From: AWTP1-13 sp963775835
GTDB lineage: Bacteria; Pseudomonadota; Alphaproteobacteria; Rhizobiales; Hyphomicrobiaceae
NCBI GenBank assembly: GCA_963775835.1
Contig: CAVZKV010000026.1
Location: 62,001-126,000 of the forward strand
DNA length: 64,000 nucleotides
Direction of reading: 5' to 3'
Part shown: one piece after another, positions 1 to 9,272 of the stretch
Numbering within the stretch: position 1 is the first letter of the stretch
How the letters are laid out: every line of letters begins with the position of its first letter
Translations under genes and position numbers: made by a program
Notes under the pieces: model-generated
Seen by the model: the letters and a program-made list of their open reading frames with translations, nothing else
What the model was told of the DNA's origin: nothing
Databases searched by the model: none

Positions 1-1310
1 AGGGCGCCAGTCGGCGCGCCGGCTTTGAGGTGCAGCTGGGCAAAACCCGGCGTGCGCCCCAGCCCCGGACGCTCGATCACGACCTCGCACTCGCGACCTT
101 GCTGGGCCGCAAGATAGCGCGCCAGCGCGACCTCGCCCCGTTGCCTGAGCTTGGCGGCGCGTTCCTTCACGACGCGCGAGGGGATTTGCGGCATACGCGC
201 GGCCGGGGTGCCAGGTCGCGGCGAGAAGGGAAAGACGTGCAAGTAGGTGAGCTCGCAGCTGTCGATCAGGTCGAGGGAGTTCGCAAACATGGCCGGTGTC
301 TCGGTGGGAAAACCGGCAATCAAGTCCGCGCCGAAGGCGACATCGGGTCGCAATCGCCGCACCTTGGCGCAGAAACGGATGGCATCATCGCGGACATGCC
401 GCCGCTTCATGCGTTTCAAGATCATGTCATCGCCCGCCTGCAGCGAAAGGTGCAGATGCGGCATCAGCCGCGGCTCTCCGGCGATAACGTCGAGCAGCTG
501 CGCGTCGGCTTCGACCTGATCGATGGAGGAGAGGCGCAGCCGCCTCAGTTCTGGCACTTGGCGCAGGATGTGCCGCACCAGACGCCCCAAGGACATCGGA
601 CCCGGAAGGTCGGCGCCGTAGGCCGTAATGTCGACGCCGGTCAGCACCACCTCGGCGTAATCGGCTTCGGCCAGGCGCCGACATTGCTGCACCACCTCTC
701 CGGCCGGAACCGAGCGTGAGGGGCCACGCCCATAGGGAATGACGCAGAACGTGCAACGATGATTGCAGCCGTTCTGGACCTGCACGTAGGCTCGCGCCTT
801 TGAGCCGAAACCCTCGACCATGGCATGCGCCGTTTCGCGCACCGACATGATGTCGTTGACTTGCACGCGCGCGCTATCGGCTCCGCCCACGGCCTGAAAG
901 GTGCCGGGCAGCATCTTCTCCGCGTTGCCGATGACAGCGTCGACCTCGGTCATGGCACCAAACCGACCGGGATCGATTTGCGCGGCACAGCCCGTGACAA
1001 TGATGCGGATGGAGGGATCCTCGCGGCGCAATTTGCGGATGGTCTGCGCCGCCTGCCGCACGGCTTCGCCGGTGACGGCGCAGGTGTTCACGATCGCCGC
1101 ATTCCTCAGTCCGGCGGCGGTGGCGTGCTGGCGCATCACCTCTGATTCGAAGGCGTTGAGCCGGCAACCGAGGGTGACGATCCGAACCGAGGCCGGTGCG
1201 GAGGCGTCTTGCCTCGGCAACTCCGTGGGGGCGGTGCGCTCGAAACTAGGCGTGCCGGCGGCCGCCTCAAGGTCTTCGTTGCATTCGTGAAGATGCGCCC
1301 GGTTTGCCAT
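1..1310 (-). CDS. mtaB: tRNA (N6-threonylcarbamoyladenosine(37)-C2) methylthiotransferase MtaB, 3' end outside window
   Basis: Radical-SAM methylthiotransferase that converts t6A37 of ANN-decoding tRNAs to ms2t6A. The reading frame is open from ATG at 1310 to the window edge, so the C-terminus is cut off. An MTTase N-terminal domain (VTLGCRLNAFESEVM, from about residue 45) is followed by the radical-SAM cluster motif NGCNHRCTFC, with cysteines at about residues 182, 186 and 189, and by GADLIAGFPTET. The last visible part is the start of a TRAM-like region. About 40 residues precede the conserved core, so a later start is possible. The start lies 3 bp after the dapF stop on the same strand, so dapF-mtaB is probably one transcript. 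Confidence 0.93.
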   Translation of the reverse strand, partial: MANRAHLHECNEDLEAAAGTPSFERTAPTELPRQDASAPASVRIVTLGCRLNAFESEVMRQHATAAGLRNAAIVNTCAVTGEAVRQAAQTIRKLRREDPSIRIIVTGCAAQIDPGRFGAMTEVDAVIGNAEKMLPGTFQAVGGADSARVQVNDIMSVRETAHAMVEGFGSKARAYVQVQNGCNHRCTFCVIPYGRGPSRSVPAGEVVQQCRRLAEADYAEVVLTGVDITAYGADLPGPMSLGRLVRHILRQVPELRRLRLSSIDQVEADAQLLDVIAGEPRLMPHLHLSLQAGDDMILKRMKRRHVRDDAIRFCAKVRRLRPDVAFGADLIAGFPTETPAMFANSLDLIDSCELTYLHVFPFSPRPGTPAARMPQIPSRVVKERAAKLRQRGEVALARYLAAQQGRECEVVIERPGLGRTPGFAQLHLKAGAPTGA

Positions 1311-1313
1311 CGG

Positions 1314-2168
1314 TCATAGGGTCTCGAGGGCGTCCAACGTACCGTCGTAGGCGAATTCGACGGGCCCCGTCATACGAATGTGATCATCCTCACCCCACTC
1401 GATGTCGATCGGTCCACCCGGTAGGGTGACGAGGACGTGGCGCCCGGTCAGCCCTTTGCGGGCCGCGCACGCGGTTGCGGCACAGGCGGCGCTGCCGCAG
1501 GCGCGGGTGAGGCCGGCGCCCCGCTCCCAAGTCCGCAGGGTAATGGCATCGGAGCTCGTGACCGTTGCCAGCGAAATATTGGCCCGCTCCGGGAACACTG
1601 GATGATGTTCGAGCATCGGCCCGATACGGCCGAGATCATAGGCGGCGACGTCTTCCACCCAAAATATGGCATGCGGATTACCGACGTTGGCCACGGATGG
1701 CGAATGCAGGATCGGCTTGTCGATGGGCCCAACCTGCAACTCGATGGCACGCGTGTCGGCAAAGGCTTCGGCGAGCGGAATGTCGCGCCAGCCGAATTTC
1801 GGCGCGCCCATATCGACGCGGATGTGCTCCCGCCCGGCCACATCGACCTGCAGGCGGCCGGCCCTGGTTTCGAACGCAAGCGCGCGGCGTCCCGTTTGTG
1901 CCGCTTCGAGCCAACCGACGCAGCGCATGCCATTGCCGCAGGCCTCCGCCTCCGATCCGTCGGCGTTATAAATGCGCACATAGGCTTGCGTACCCAAACT
2001 GCGCGGTTCGCTGAGCACCATCATCTGGTCGAAGTGCGACAGCGGTTGCTTGGCGATCGCTTGCACGACAGACGGGCTAAGATCGAAAGCCCTGCCGCCG
2101 CGCAAATCGACGACCAGGATCTCGTTACCGAGACCGCTCATCTTGCGGAACGGGAGACCGGATGACAT
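1314..2168 (-). CDS. dapF: diaminopimelate epimerase
   Basis: Interconverts LL- and meso-2,6-diaminopimelate in lysine and peptidoglycan synthesis. The 284-residue length is normal. Both catalytic cysteine motifs are visible: EACGNGMRC in the N-terminal half and ACGSAACAA near residue 225. The N-terminus FRKMSGLGNEILVVD matches the family; ATG at 2168 places nine residues before it, which is usual. The gene reads into mtaB with a 3-bp gap. Upstream, 158 bp separate it from the divergent sugar dehydrogenase gene, and that gap must hold both promoters. Confidence 0.96.
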   Translation of the reverse strand: MSSGLPFRKMSGLGNEILVVDLRGGRAFDLSPSVVQAIAKQPLSHFDQMMVLSEPRSLGTQAYVRIYNADGSEAEACGNGMRCVGWLEAAQTGRRALAFETRAGRLQVDVAGREHIRVDMGAPKFGWRDIPLAEAFADTRAIELQVGPIDKPILHSPSVANVGNPHAIFWVEDVAAYDLGRIGPMLEHHPVFPERANISLATVTSSDAITLRTWERGAGLTRACGSAACAATACAARKGLTGRHVLVTLPGGPIDIEWGEDDHIRMTGPVEFAYDGTLDALETL

Positions 2169-2326
2169 GCGCCCTTATATGGGCAGAGGGCAGGCAAGAC
2201 AACAAAGGTGGCGTTGCGGCCGGCGCCAAGGCGGTGCCATCAAGGCGGATGCACGCCGCAGAGCGTTGCTTGACGCAGCCATTTGCGGGCAAATGCGGCA
2301 AGTTCGGATGAAGCGGAGTTACGGCC

Positions 2327-3463
2327 ATGCACAGCATTACTATCGTTGCTGCTTTGGGGCTAGCGCTCACCGCGGCTTCGGCCGCGGCGCAAATCACCAA
2401 GGCCCCCCCGCAGCAGAGCCCGCGGCCGGTCAAGGCCGAAAGCTTCGCCAAGGGGCTCGTGCATCCCTGGGGGCTCGCCTTCTTGCCCGATCAGCGCCTG
2501 TTGGCCACCGAGCGGCCCGGTCGATTGCGCCTCCTCAGCAAGGAGGGGGAGGTATTGTCGCCCATCAGCGGCGTGCCGGAGGTCTACGCCAGCGGTCAGG
2601 GCGGCTTGCTCGACGTGGCTCTGGCGCCCGATTTTGCCAGCTCGCACCTGATCTACTTGTCTTTTGCCGAGCCGCGTGGTGGGGGCAAGAACGGGACGAG
2701 TGTTGCACGCGGCAGGTTTGTTGCAACCGATCGTGGTGGACGGCTTGAGGATGTGCAGGTGATTTTCCGTCAAGAGCCGGCCTACGCCTCAAGCCACCAC
2801 TTTGGCTCGCGGCTCGTGTTCATGCCGGACGGGTCGCTTTTTGTCACGGCAGGGGAACGTTTCTCGCAACGCGACGAGGCGCAGAACCCAGGCAACCACA
2901 TCGGCAAGCTCATGCGGTTGTTGCCGGACGGGTCGGCCTATGCTGGCAACCCCAAGCTGCCGGGTTGGCGACCGGAGGTATGGTCGATTGGGCACCGCAA
3001 TGTGCAAGCGGCTGCGCTCAACCCCGCGAGCGGGCGGCTCTGGACCATCGAGCATGGCGCCCGCGGCGGCGATGAAGTCAACATTCCCGAGGCGGGCAAA
3101 AACTACGGCTGGCCGGTCATCAGCTACGGACGCAACTACGACGGCAGTAAGATCGGCGTCGGCACGCACAAGGCTGGCATGGAGCAGCCGGTCTACTATT
3201 GGGATCCCTCCATCGCACCCTCGGGTGCCGTGTTTTATACCGGCGCGCTGTTTCCGGACTGGAAGGGCAACCTGTTCGTCGGCGCCCTGGCGGGACAGGC
3301 GCTGCATCGCCTGGTGCTGGACGGCGACAAGGTGGTGGGCGAGGAAATTCTGCTCCCAGACCTCGGCGCGCGCATCCGCGACGTGCGTCAAGGCGCCGAC
3401 GGGGCGCTTTGGCTCCTGACGGACGAAGCCCAGGGACGTGTGCTTCGCGTGGTGCCACGCTAA
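2327..3463 (+). CDS. exported PQQ-dependent sugar dehydrogenase (soluble aldose dehydrogenase family)
   Basis: Six-bladed beta-propeller quinoprotein of the GSDH/YliI (Asd) family, predicted to oxidise aldoses in the periplasm with PQQ. A Sec signal peptide (MHSITIVAALGLALTAASAAAQ) ends near residue 22. Family landmarks follow: a His-containing HHFGSRLVFMPDG, then NPGNHIGKLMRLLPDG, HRNVQAAALNP, and the calcium/PQQ-site stretch EHGARGGDEVNIPEAGKNYGWP. The length of 378 residues fits. It is a single gene. The pqq operon about 5 kb away could supply its cofactor. The natural substrate and electron acceptor cannot be read from sequence. Confidence 0.9.
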   Translation: MHSITIVAALGLALTAASAAAQITKAPPQQSPRPVKAESFAKGLVHPWGLAFLPDQRLLATERPGRLRLLSKEGEVLSPISGVPEVYASGQGGLLDVALAPDFASSHLIYLSFAEPRGGGKNGTSVARGRFVATDRGGRLEDVQVIFRQEPAYASSHHFGSRLVFMPDGSLFVTAGERFSQRDEAQNPGNHIGKLMRLLPDGSAYAGNPKLPGWRPEVWSIGHRNVQAAALNPASGRLWTIEHGARGGDEVNIPEAGKNYGWPVISYGRNYDGSKIGVGTHKAGMEQPVYYWDPSIAPSGAVFYTGALFPDWKGNLFVGALAGQALHRLVLDGDKVVGEEILLPDLGARIRDVRQGADGALWLLTDEAQGRVLRVVPR

Positions 3464-3581
3464 TAGAGGCCGACCTAGCAGGCCCGTTGCCGAGGCGCCG
3501 TGGGGCGGCCACGCCGCGTGCCAAATCGCCTGGCAAGAAGGCCGGCGTTCAGGCCGCAAAGGCGCGTGCGCGGCCTTGCGC

Positions 3582-4016
3582 CTAGTCGTTGTTGGCCGGG
3601 CTTGAGGGCTGCGCACCCAAACTGCCGAACAGGCCCGCGCGCAGGTCGCAGGCGATGGTGCGGTACGCCTCGGCACTGGTGGCAAGAAGGTGGACATGCA
3701 CTTCGTTGGCGCCGAGGGTGGCGCCGCGCTGGCGGATGCGGGCCAGATTGAGCGAGGGGGCATCGCTCAGCGCCGGGGCGATGTAGAGCACCTTCAAGGC
3801 GCCATTGGCTTGCCGGCGCACGAGCAAATAGACGGCCTGCGGCAGCGGCGGACATTCGAGTAAGCCGTAGACGCTGTGCTGATAACGTTTTCCGGAGGCG
3901 CCAGCCCAGACGTGCACGCGCTCGGACGGCGCTGGTGCCTGGCGCAGCGCCGCTGCCTGGGCGGAGGTAGGCCCCCGAAATGGGGCGAGCCGGACAATGC
4001 GCGAGGCCATTTCCAA
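3582..4016 (-). CDS. conserved hypothetical protein downstream of nrdJ
   Basis: 144 residues with no signal peptide or membrane segment; the function is not recognised. The composition is normal for a soluble protein. The N-terminal third is Ala/Arg-rich; the middle (GKRYQHSVYGLLECPPLPQ) and the stretch ALKVLYIAPALSDAP look like beta strands around a turn. It lies 160 bp downstream of nrdJ on the same strand, so co-transcription with the ribonucleotide reductase is plausible but unproven. Coding on this strand is supported by a better residue composition than the overlapping frames. The ATG at 4016 is the first in frame. Confidence 0.65.
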   Translation of the reverse strand: MEMASRIVRLAPFRGPTSAQAAALRQAPAPSERVHVWAGASGKRYQHSVYGLLECPPLPQAVYLLVRRQANGALKVLYIAPALSDAPSLNLARIRQRGATLGANEVHVHLLATSAEAYRTIACDLRAGLFGSLGAQPSSPANND

Positions 4017-4175
4017 AAGATCGCCGGGTTGGTCGTCTCGATTGCGGCTGCTCGTAGCCAGGATTCGCAGCCGAAATATGGCTCCGACCGTGTTATTTCA
4101 AGGCATTGCGGCATTGGGCGCGCATACCTTCTCGTCACGCCCGGCCGTTAACCACGTTCGCGGGCGTCCCTGCAC

Positions 4176-6602
4176 CTATCCGCATTTGGAATAACTGCAA
4201 TTGTCGCACACCCAGCAGCCTTCCCGGTGATGCAAGGCAGGATGATTGCAGCGCGGGCAGATCCTGCCGCGCGGGACCGCTGCGGCAAGGGCGCTATCCC
4301 CGGGACCGCCGGCGGCCTTCTCCTGGCTCGCCGCCAGGGCGTACGGTTCCGCGATGGCGGCCTCCTCTGGGCTCGTTCTCGGGGTCAAAAAGCCGGTGCG
4401 CAGCATATGGCTCTCGACGACGCCGCCAATAGCCGCCAGCAGGCTGGGCACATAGCGCCCGTTGATCCATTGGCCCCCTTGCGGATCGAATACGGCTTTC
4501 AGCTCCTCCACCACGAAGGTGACATCGCCGCCTCGCCGAAAAATGGCGCTGATCATGCGGGTTAGGGCCACCGTCCAGGCATAATGCTCGAGATTCTTGG
4601 AATTGATGAAGATCTCAAACGGACGTCGCCGGCCGCCCTGGTTAATGTCGTTGATCGTGATGTACATGGCATGGTCGCTGCTCGGCCATCTGAGCTTGTA
4701 GGTGAGGCCCTCCAGCACCGGTTCGCGTTGCAGCGGTTGGGCCATGTAGACGATTTCACCGGCGCGCTCGCTACTGCGGGGCGCCGCGGCCGCCGGCGCC
4801 GCGCGCGTGTCTTGCCCGGGCTGGGCGGCGAGCCCCGGTTCGAGGCCAGGGTCAGGCGGCAGGGTGCCCGGCGCTGCCGCCACCGTCCGGCTCAGCACGG
4901 CGCCAGTAACCGCGTTTGGTCGGTAGGTCGTACAGCCCTTCAATCCCAAGTCATAGGCCTCCAGATAGACATCCTTGAAGGCTTCGAAGCCAATGTCGGG
5001 GGGACAGTTGACGGTCTTGGATATCGAGCTGTCGATATGGCGCTGGAGGGCCGCTTGCATCTCGAGGTGGGCGCGGGGCGTCAACTCTTCCGCCGTCACA
5101 AAGGCGTCGTTGAGCGGCGCGCCGGCCCCGAACTTGGCGCGAAAGAGCGCGTGCGCATAGTCTTCAACGATTTCGGTGCGGCTGGAGCCATCGCGCTGCA
5201 GCACCCGTCGTTCGTGCCGGAAGTCGAACACGGGTTCGATCCCGCTCGAAACGTTGCCAGCCAGCAGCGAGATCGTCCCCGTGGGGGCGATTGAGGTCAG
5301 AAGTCCGTTGCGCGCCCCGTGTTGGGCGATCTTGGCGCGCACATCCGGGGGGAGCGTGGCGACATTGGGCGCGGCCAAGAAGCGCTGAGCATCGTAGAGC
5401 GGAAAGGTGCCTTTTTCGCGCGCAAGTTCGGCAGTTGCCTCGTAGGCGGCCACCTTGAGCGCTGCCAGCCACTGCTCGGCGAGCGCGATGGCCGCCGGCG
5501 TTCCGTAGCGGACACCGCACATGATGAGCGCGTCGGCCAGGCCGGTGACACCCAGACCGATCCGGCGCTTGGCCATGGCCTGCTTCTTTTGTGGCAGAAG
5601 GGGATAGTTGGAAATGTCGATGACATTGTCCAGGAAGCGCACCCCCAACCGCACAAGGGCCTCAAGCCGCGCCATGTCGAGTTGGGCTCCTGGCGTGAAG
5701 GGCCTGTCGACCAAACGTGCAAGATTGACCGAGCCCAGCAGGCAAGCCCCGTAGGGAGGCAGGGGCTGCTCGCCGCACGGATTGGTGGCCGAAATCTCCT
5801 CGCAATAGGCAAGGTTATTCTGCGCATTGATGCGATCGATGAACACCACACCGGGTTCCGCGTACGCGTAGGTCGCACGCATCATCCGGTCCCACAGCGC
5901 GCGGGCTTGCACCGTGCGGTAGACCCTGCCGTCAAAAATCAGCTCCCAGGGAGCATCCTCTCTGACGGCCTTGACAAAGGCATCGGTGACCAGAACGGAC
6001 AGATTGAAATTGCGCAGCCGAGCCGGATCCGACTTGGCGTCGATGAAAGCCTCGATGTCTGGATGATCGCAGCGCAAGGTTGCCATCATGGCACCGCGGC
6101 GGGCACCGGCCGACATGATCGTTCGGCACATGGCATCCCACACTTCCATGAAGCTGACGGGCCCCGATGCATCCGCTCCGATGCTCTTCACCTGTGCGCC
6201 GCGCGGCCGTAGGGTGGAAAAGTCGTGCCCGATGCCCCCGCCTTGCTGCATCGTCAGGGCGGCTTCCTTGACGTTTTCGAAGATGGCACTGAGGTCATCA
6301 TCGATGCGACCCAGCACGAAACAGTTGAAGAGCGTGACGCTGCGCTGCGTGCCGGCGCCGGCAAGAATGCGGCCGGCGGGAAGGAAGGTGAAATCCGCCA
6401 TCGCCAGCGCGAAGCGCTCCGCCCAGTGTGCTCGCGTCGCTTTCGGCTCGGCCCTGGCAGCGGCGCGCGCCACGCGCGCCCAAGTGTCGACTGGCGCGCG
6501 TTCCCGCGGGGAGCCATCGGCCGCCTTGAGGCGGTATTTCATATCCCAAATCTGCTGGGAAATGGGGGGCTGGGCGGGGGGGCCGGTGCTGATCTCGTTC
6601 AT
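4176..6602 (-). CDS. nrdJ: adenosylcobalamin-dependent (class II) ribonucleoside-diphosphate reductase
   Basis: Reduces ribonucleotides to deoxyribonucleotides using a radical generated from adenosylcobalamin, so it is oxygen-independent. 808 residues. The active-site loop ATNPCGEQPLPPYGACLLGS carries the conserved Asn, Cys and Glu. Also present are NCFVLGRIDDDLSAIFENV near residue 95, MQQGGGIGHDFSTLRPRG, and the phosphate-binding APTGTISLLAGN. The C-terminus holds zinc-ribbon-like cysteine pairs (CPRCNHPALHH, CWVCDNCSYSKCG), as in the NrdJ subtype of alphaproteobacteria, where they re-reduce the active site. An Ala/Pro-rich linker at about residues 585-610 precedes the C-terminal domain. No class I genes are seen in the window. 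Confidence 0.97.
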   Translation of the reverse strand: MNEISTGPPAQPPISQQIWDMKYRLKAADGSPRERAPVDTWARVARAAARAEPKATRAHWAERFALAMADFTFLPAGRILAGAGTQRSVTLFNCFVLGRIDDDLSAIFENVKEAALTMQQGGGIGHDFSTLRPRGAQVKSIGADASGPVSFMEVWDAMCRTIMSAGARRGAMMATLRCDHPDIEAFIDAKSDPARLRNFNLSVLVTDAFVKAVREDAPWELIFDGRVYRTVQARALWDRMMRATYAYAEPGVVFIDRINAQNNLAYCEEISATNPCGEQPLPPYGACLLGSVNLARLVDRPFTPGAQLDMARLEALVRLGVRFLDNVIDISNYPLLPQKKQAMAKRRIGLGVTGLADALIMCGVRYGTPAAIALAEQWLAALKVAAYEATAELAREKGTFPLYDAQRFLAAPNVATLPPDVRAKIAQHGARNGLLTSIAPTGTISLLAGNVSSGIEPVFDFRHERRVLQRDGSSRTEIVEDYAHALFRAKFGAGAPLNDAFVTAEELTPRAHLEMQAALQRHIDSSISKTVNCPPDIGFEAFKDVYLEAYDLGLKGCTTYRPNAVTGAVLSRTVAAAPGTLPPDPGLEPGLAAQPGQDTRAAPAAAAPRSSERAGEIVYMAQPLQREPVLEGLTYKLRWPSSDHAMYITINDINQGGRRRPFEIFINSKNLEHYAWTVALTRMISAIFRRGGDVTFVVEELKAVFDPQGGQWINGRYVPSLLAAIGGVVESHMLRTGFLTPRTSPEEAAIAEPYALAASQEKAAGGPGDSALAAAVPRGRICPRCNHPALHHREGCWVCDNCSYSKCG

Positions 6603-6780
6603 GATATGTTCTAGCAGATTTTCATAGTTGGTGCAACAATGCTAAAAAGCGGCTTGCGGTTTGGGACGATCGAGCTTCCGACGCGTTGCAGGGCGGAAGC
6701 ATCGGCGAGGGAAAACCGCAGACGAAGACGCGTGGCGGGGACCGATGCTGGGCCTTGCGCGTGGGGGGACAAGGCTCGGG

Positions 6781-7812
6781 ATGCAATTTGCCAATCTAGT
6801 TGCTCACGTGCTCGCGGCTGCGATCGCAATGGCGGGCCTCGGATTTGCCGGCTTGCGCATGGCCTCGAGCCATCAGAACGAAGCCGGGCTCGTTTCGGGG
6901 GATCTCTTGTCGGCGTCCGAGGGTGCCGGTGCCCGCGAGCTCCGGTTGGCGGATAAGGGTCTAACGGCGGGTAGCCCAATTTTGATCCGCATCTTCAAGG
7001 CGGAGTTCGAGCTCGAGCTCTGGATGCGCAAAGGTGATCGCTTCGAGCTCTTTGCCACCTATCCCATCTGCTACTGGTCGGGAACGCTGGGACCCAAACT
7101 GCACAAGGGCGACAAGCAGGCCCCCGAAGGCTTTTACGCCGTTGGCCTCAATCAGGTTCATCGGCGCGGCCGCTGGCCGCGCTCACTCAACATTGGCTAT
7201 CCGAACACGCTCGATCGCGCCCACGCGCGCACCGGCTCTCTGATCCTCGTCCACGGCGGTTGCACGTCCACGGGCTGCTTTGCCATGACCAACTCGGTCA
7301 TGGCGGAAATCTACGCCCTGGCCGAGCAAGCCTTGCAGCAGGGGCAGGACCGAATTCCCATCCACGTCTTTCCCTTCCGCATGACGGAAGCCAACTTCGC
7401 CGCCCGTACCTCGGCGCACGCCGAATGGCGCGCCTTCTGGCTCAATTTGAAGGTGGGCTACGATCTGTTCGAGCACACCCGTGTGCCGCCAAAAGTGGGC
7501 ATCTGCAACAAACAATACGCCGTGACCGCGGGGGACCTGACGGGGGGATTGAGCCCACCTACGGACCTTGCCGCGCCGTGCGCTGAAAGCGATGGGGGCG
7601 GCGCCATGCCGCTGACGACGGCGGCAACGGAGGCAGCGGCCGAGGAAGCAGACTTGGTGGCCAAACCGCGCAAGGCGGCCTCCAAGCCGCGCCACCGCGC
7701 CGCCGCGCGCCACGCGCGCAAGGCCTACGGTTCCCGCCGCGCACGCTCGGCGGCCCAAATCGAGACCTCATCCATTTCGGGATCGGTTTCGGGACGGGAG
7801 CCGCTCCACTGA
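6781..7812 (+). CDS. L,D-transpeptidase (YkuD fold, YafK-like), exported
   Basis: Predicted periplasmic murein L,D-transpeptidase or peptidoglycan-protein amidase. The signature LVHGGCTSTGCFAMTN contains the catalytic His and Cys of the YkuD domain, and KGDKQAPEGFYAVGLNQ is the conserved upstream strand. I chose ATG at 6781 (343 residues) because it opens a signal sequence (MQFANLVAHVLAAAIAMAGLG) and has a G-rich ribosome site about 11 bases upstream; an in-frame TTG at 6661 would add 40 basic residues. The last 70 residues are rich in Lys, Arg and Ala (KPRKAASKPRHRAAARHARK), an unusual tail that might bind anionic wall polymers. It converges on pqqE. Confidence 0.85.
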   Translation: MQFANLVAHVLAAAIAMAGLGFAGLRMASSHQNEAGLVSGDLLSASEGAGARELRLADKGLTAGSPILIRIFKAEFELELWMRKGDRFELFATYPICYWSGTLGPKLHKGDKQAPEGFYAVGLNQVHRRGRWPRSLNIGYPNTLDRAHARTGSLILVHGGCTSTGCFAMTNSVMAEIYALAEQALQQGQDRIPIHVFPFRMTEANFAARTSAHAEWRAFWLNLKVGYDLFEHTRVPPKVGICNKQYAVTAGDLTGGLSPPTDLAAPCAESDGGGAMPLTTAATEAAAEEADLVAKPRKAASKPRHRAAARHARKAYGSRRARSAAQIETSSISGSVSGREPLH

Positions 7813-7836
7813 GCTGGCGCGTGCTCCAAGCCATGG

Positions 7837-8973
7837 CTAGCCCGCGCGGCGGCCCGGCCTTGGTCTTCTGAAGGTGAACGCCTCCGCGGGGCGGCCCGAT
7901 TCGGTCCGAGCGACATCGGTGAAGGCCGCGTGGAAGCCGGATTTATCGCAGGCGGGATCGGCATTGGCTGCCGATCCGGTGAAGGCGAAGGCCTGGCAGC
8001 GGCAGCCGCCCCAATCGAGCTCGCGAAATTCGCACGAACGGCAAGGCTCGCGCATCCAGGCCGTGCCCCGAAAGGCCTGAAACGCGGCCGATTTCGACCA
8101 GATCTCGCGCAGACTGCGGTCGCGGACGTTTTCGAAGAGGAGCCCATCGACCGTTTGGGCTGCGTGGCAGGGGAGGACCCGACCCGACGGCGTAACGGTG
8201 ATGATGCCGCGGCCCCAACCGCCCATGCATGGCTTGGGCCGCCGGGCGTAGTAGTCCGGCACGACGAAATCGATAACCAGCACACCCTTCAATCTGGTCC
8301 GCGCCTCGGCGATGAGCTCGGCGCTCGCCAGCACTTGCTCACGCGTCGGCATCAGGGCCTGCCGGTTCTTGAGCGCCCAGCCGTAGTACTGCACATGCGC
8401 GACCTCGAGGCGCCCGGCGCCGAGGTCGAGCGCGAGCTCGATGATGGCGGGCAGGCTGGCAATATTCTGACGGTGGATCGGCGCGTTAAGCGTCAGGGGG
8501 AGATTGAGCGCCTTCGTCCAGCGCGCTACCTCCAGTTTTTTGCCATGTCCACCGGCATAGTGAGCGATGCGGTCGGCGTTGGTGGCGTCGCTGTCCTGGA
8601 TCGAAATCTGCACGTGATCGAGGCCGCGGGCGGCCAGGTCCTCGAGCCGCTCCCGTGTCAGCAGAACCCCGGCGGTGATCAGGTTCGAGTAAAGGCCAAC
8701 GCTCGCCGCCCGCGCAATGATCTGTGCCAGATCGCGCCGCACCGTCGGCTCCCCGCCCGATAAGTGCAGCTGCAGCACGCCGAGCTCGGCGGCTTGCGCC
8801 AATACATCGCACCACGCTTCGGTCGATAGCTCGTCATGGGCGCGCTCGAGATTGAGCGGGTTTGAGCAATAGGGGCACTGCAAGGGGCACCGATGCGTGA
8901 GTTCCGCGAGCAGCCCGAGTGGCGCCCCGAGATCCGTTGCGGTTTGCGTGCTAAGCTCGGCAGCGACGCTCAC
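7837..8973 (-). CDS. pqqE: PqqA peptide cyclase (radical SAM) PqqE
   Basis: Forms the Glu-Tyr carbon-carbon crosslink in the PqqA precursor, the first committed step of PQQ synthesis. The radical-SAM motif CPLQCPYCSNP is near residue 30. HLSGGEPTVRRDL follows, and a SPASM-type cysteine-rich C-terminus is present (MREPCRSCEFRELDWGGCRCQAF). The GTG start at 8973 overlaps the pqqD stop (GTGA), giving a 378-residue protein of family length; the frame is open further upstream, but that would run through pqqD. It is the last gene of pqqABCDE and is translationally coupled to pqqD. Confidence 0.95.
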   Translation of the reverse strand: MSVAAELSTQTATDLGAPLGLLAELTHRCPLQCPYCSNPLNLERAHDELSTEAWCDVLAQAAELGVLQLHLSGGEPTVRRDLAQIIARAASVGLYSNLITAGVLLTRERLEDLAARGLDHVQISIQDSDATNADRIAHYAGGHGKKLEVARWTKALNLPLTLNAPIHRQNIASLPAIIELALDLGAGRLEVAHVQYYGWALKNRQALMPTREQVLASAELIAEARTRLKGVLVIDFVVPDYYARRPKPCMGGWGRGIITVTPSGRVLPCHAAQTVDGLLFENVRDRSLREIWSKSAAFQAFRGTAWMREPCRSCEFRELDWGGCRCQAFAFTGSAANADPACDKSGFHAAFTDVARTESGRPAEAFTFRRPRPGRRAG

Positions 8974-9272
8974 GCCCTGATCACCCCTTTGTCCGCGAGG
9001 TCTTGCAGCAGGTTCGTCACGTCCGTCAGAATGCGCTCCTGGGGAGCCGCATACTGGCCGGCGAGCGCCGCGGCGATGGCAGCGACGCTGCGCTGCCCAT
9101 CGCATAGCTGAAGAATGTCAAGTGCGATGGGATCGGGCATCAATACCCGTTCCGGTGCGAGGAGCATCCAGCGATTGCGCGCCGTATCGTGGCGCAATTT
9201 GATATGGCGCGGCAGCGCAGGCACCAAGTCTGCCCCGATCAGCAAACGTCCCGGTTCGCTGCCTTTGTTCAT
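8970..9272 (-). CDS. pqqD: PQQ peptide chaperone PqqD
   Basis: Small RiPP-recognition protein that binds PqqA and presents it to PqqE. 100 residues from ATG at 9272. The core LRHDTARNRWMLLAPERVL followed by DPIALDILQLCDGQRSVAAI is the winged-helix PqqD pattern. The start overlaps the pqqC stop by ATGA, and the stop overlaps the GTG of pqqE. Together these show translational coupling through the operon. Confidence 0.94.
   Translation of the reverse strand: MNKGSEPGRLLIGADLVPALPRHIKLRHDTARNRWMLLAPERVLMPDPIALDILQLCDGQRSVAAIAAALAGQYAAPQERILTDVTNLLQDLADKGVIRA

Noticed and set aside
6603..6780. Possible cobalamin riboswitch upstream of nrdJ
   Set aside because: No B12-box-like sequence or multi-helix arrangement is visible, and the space is only 178 bp, shared with a divergent gene.
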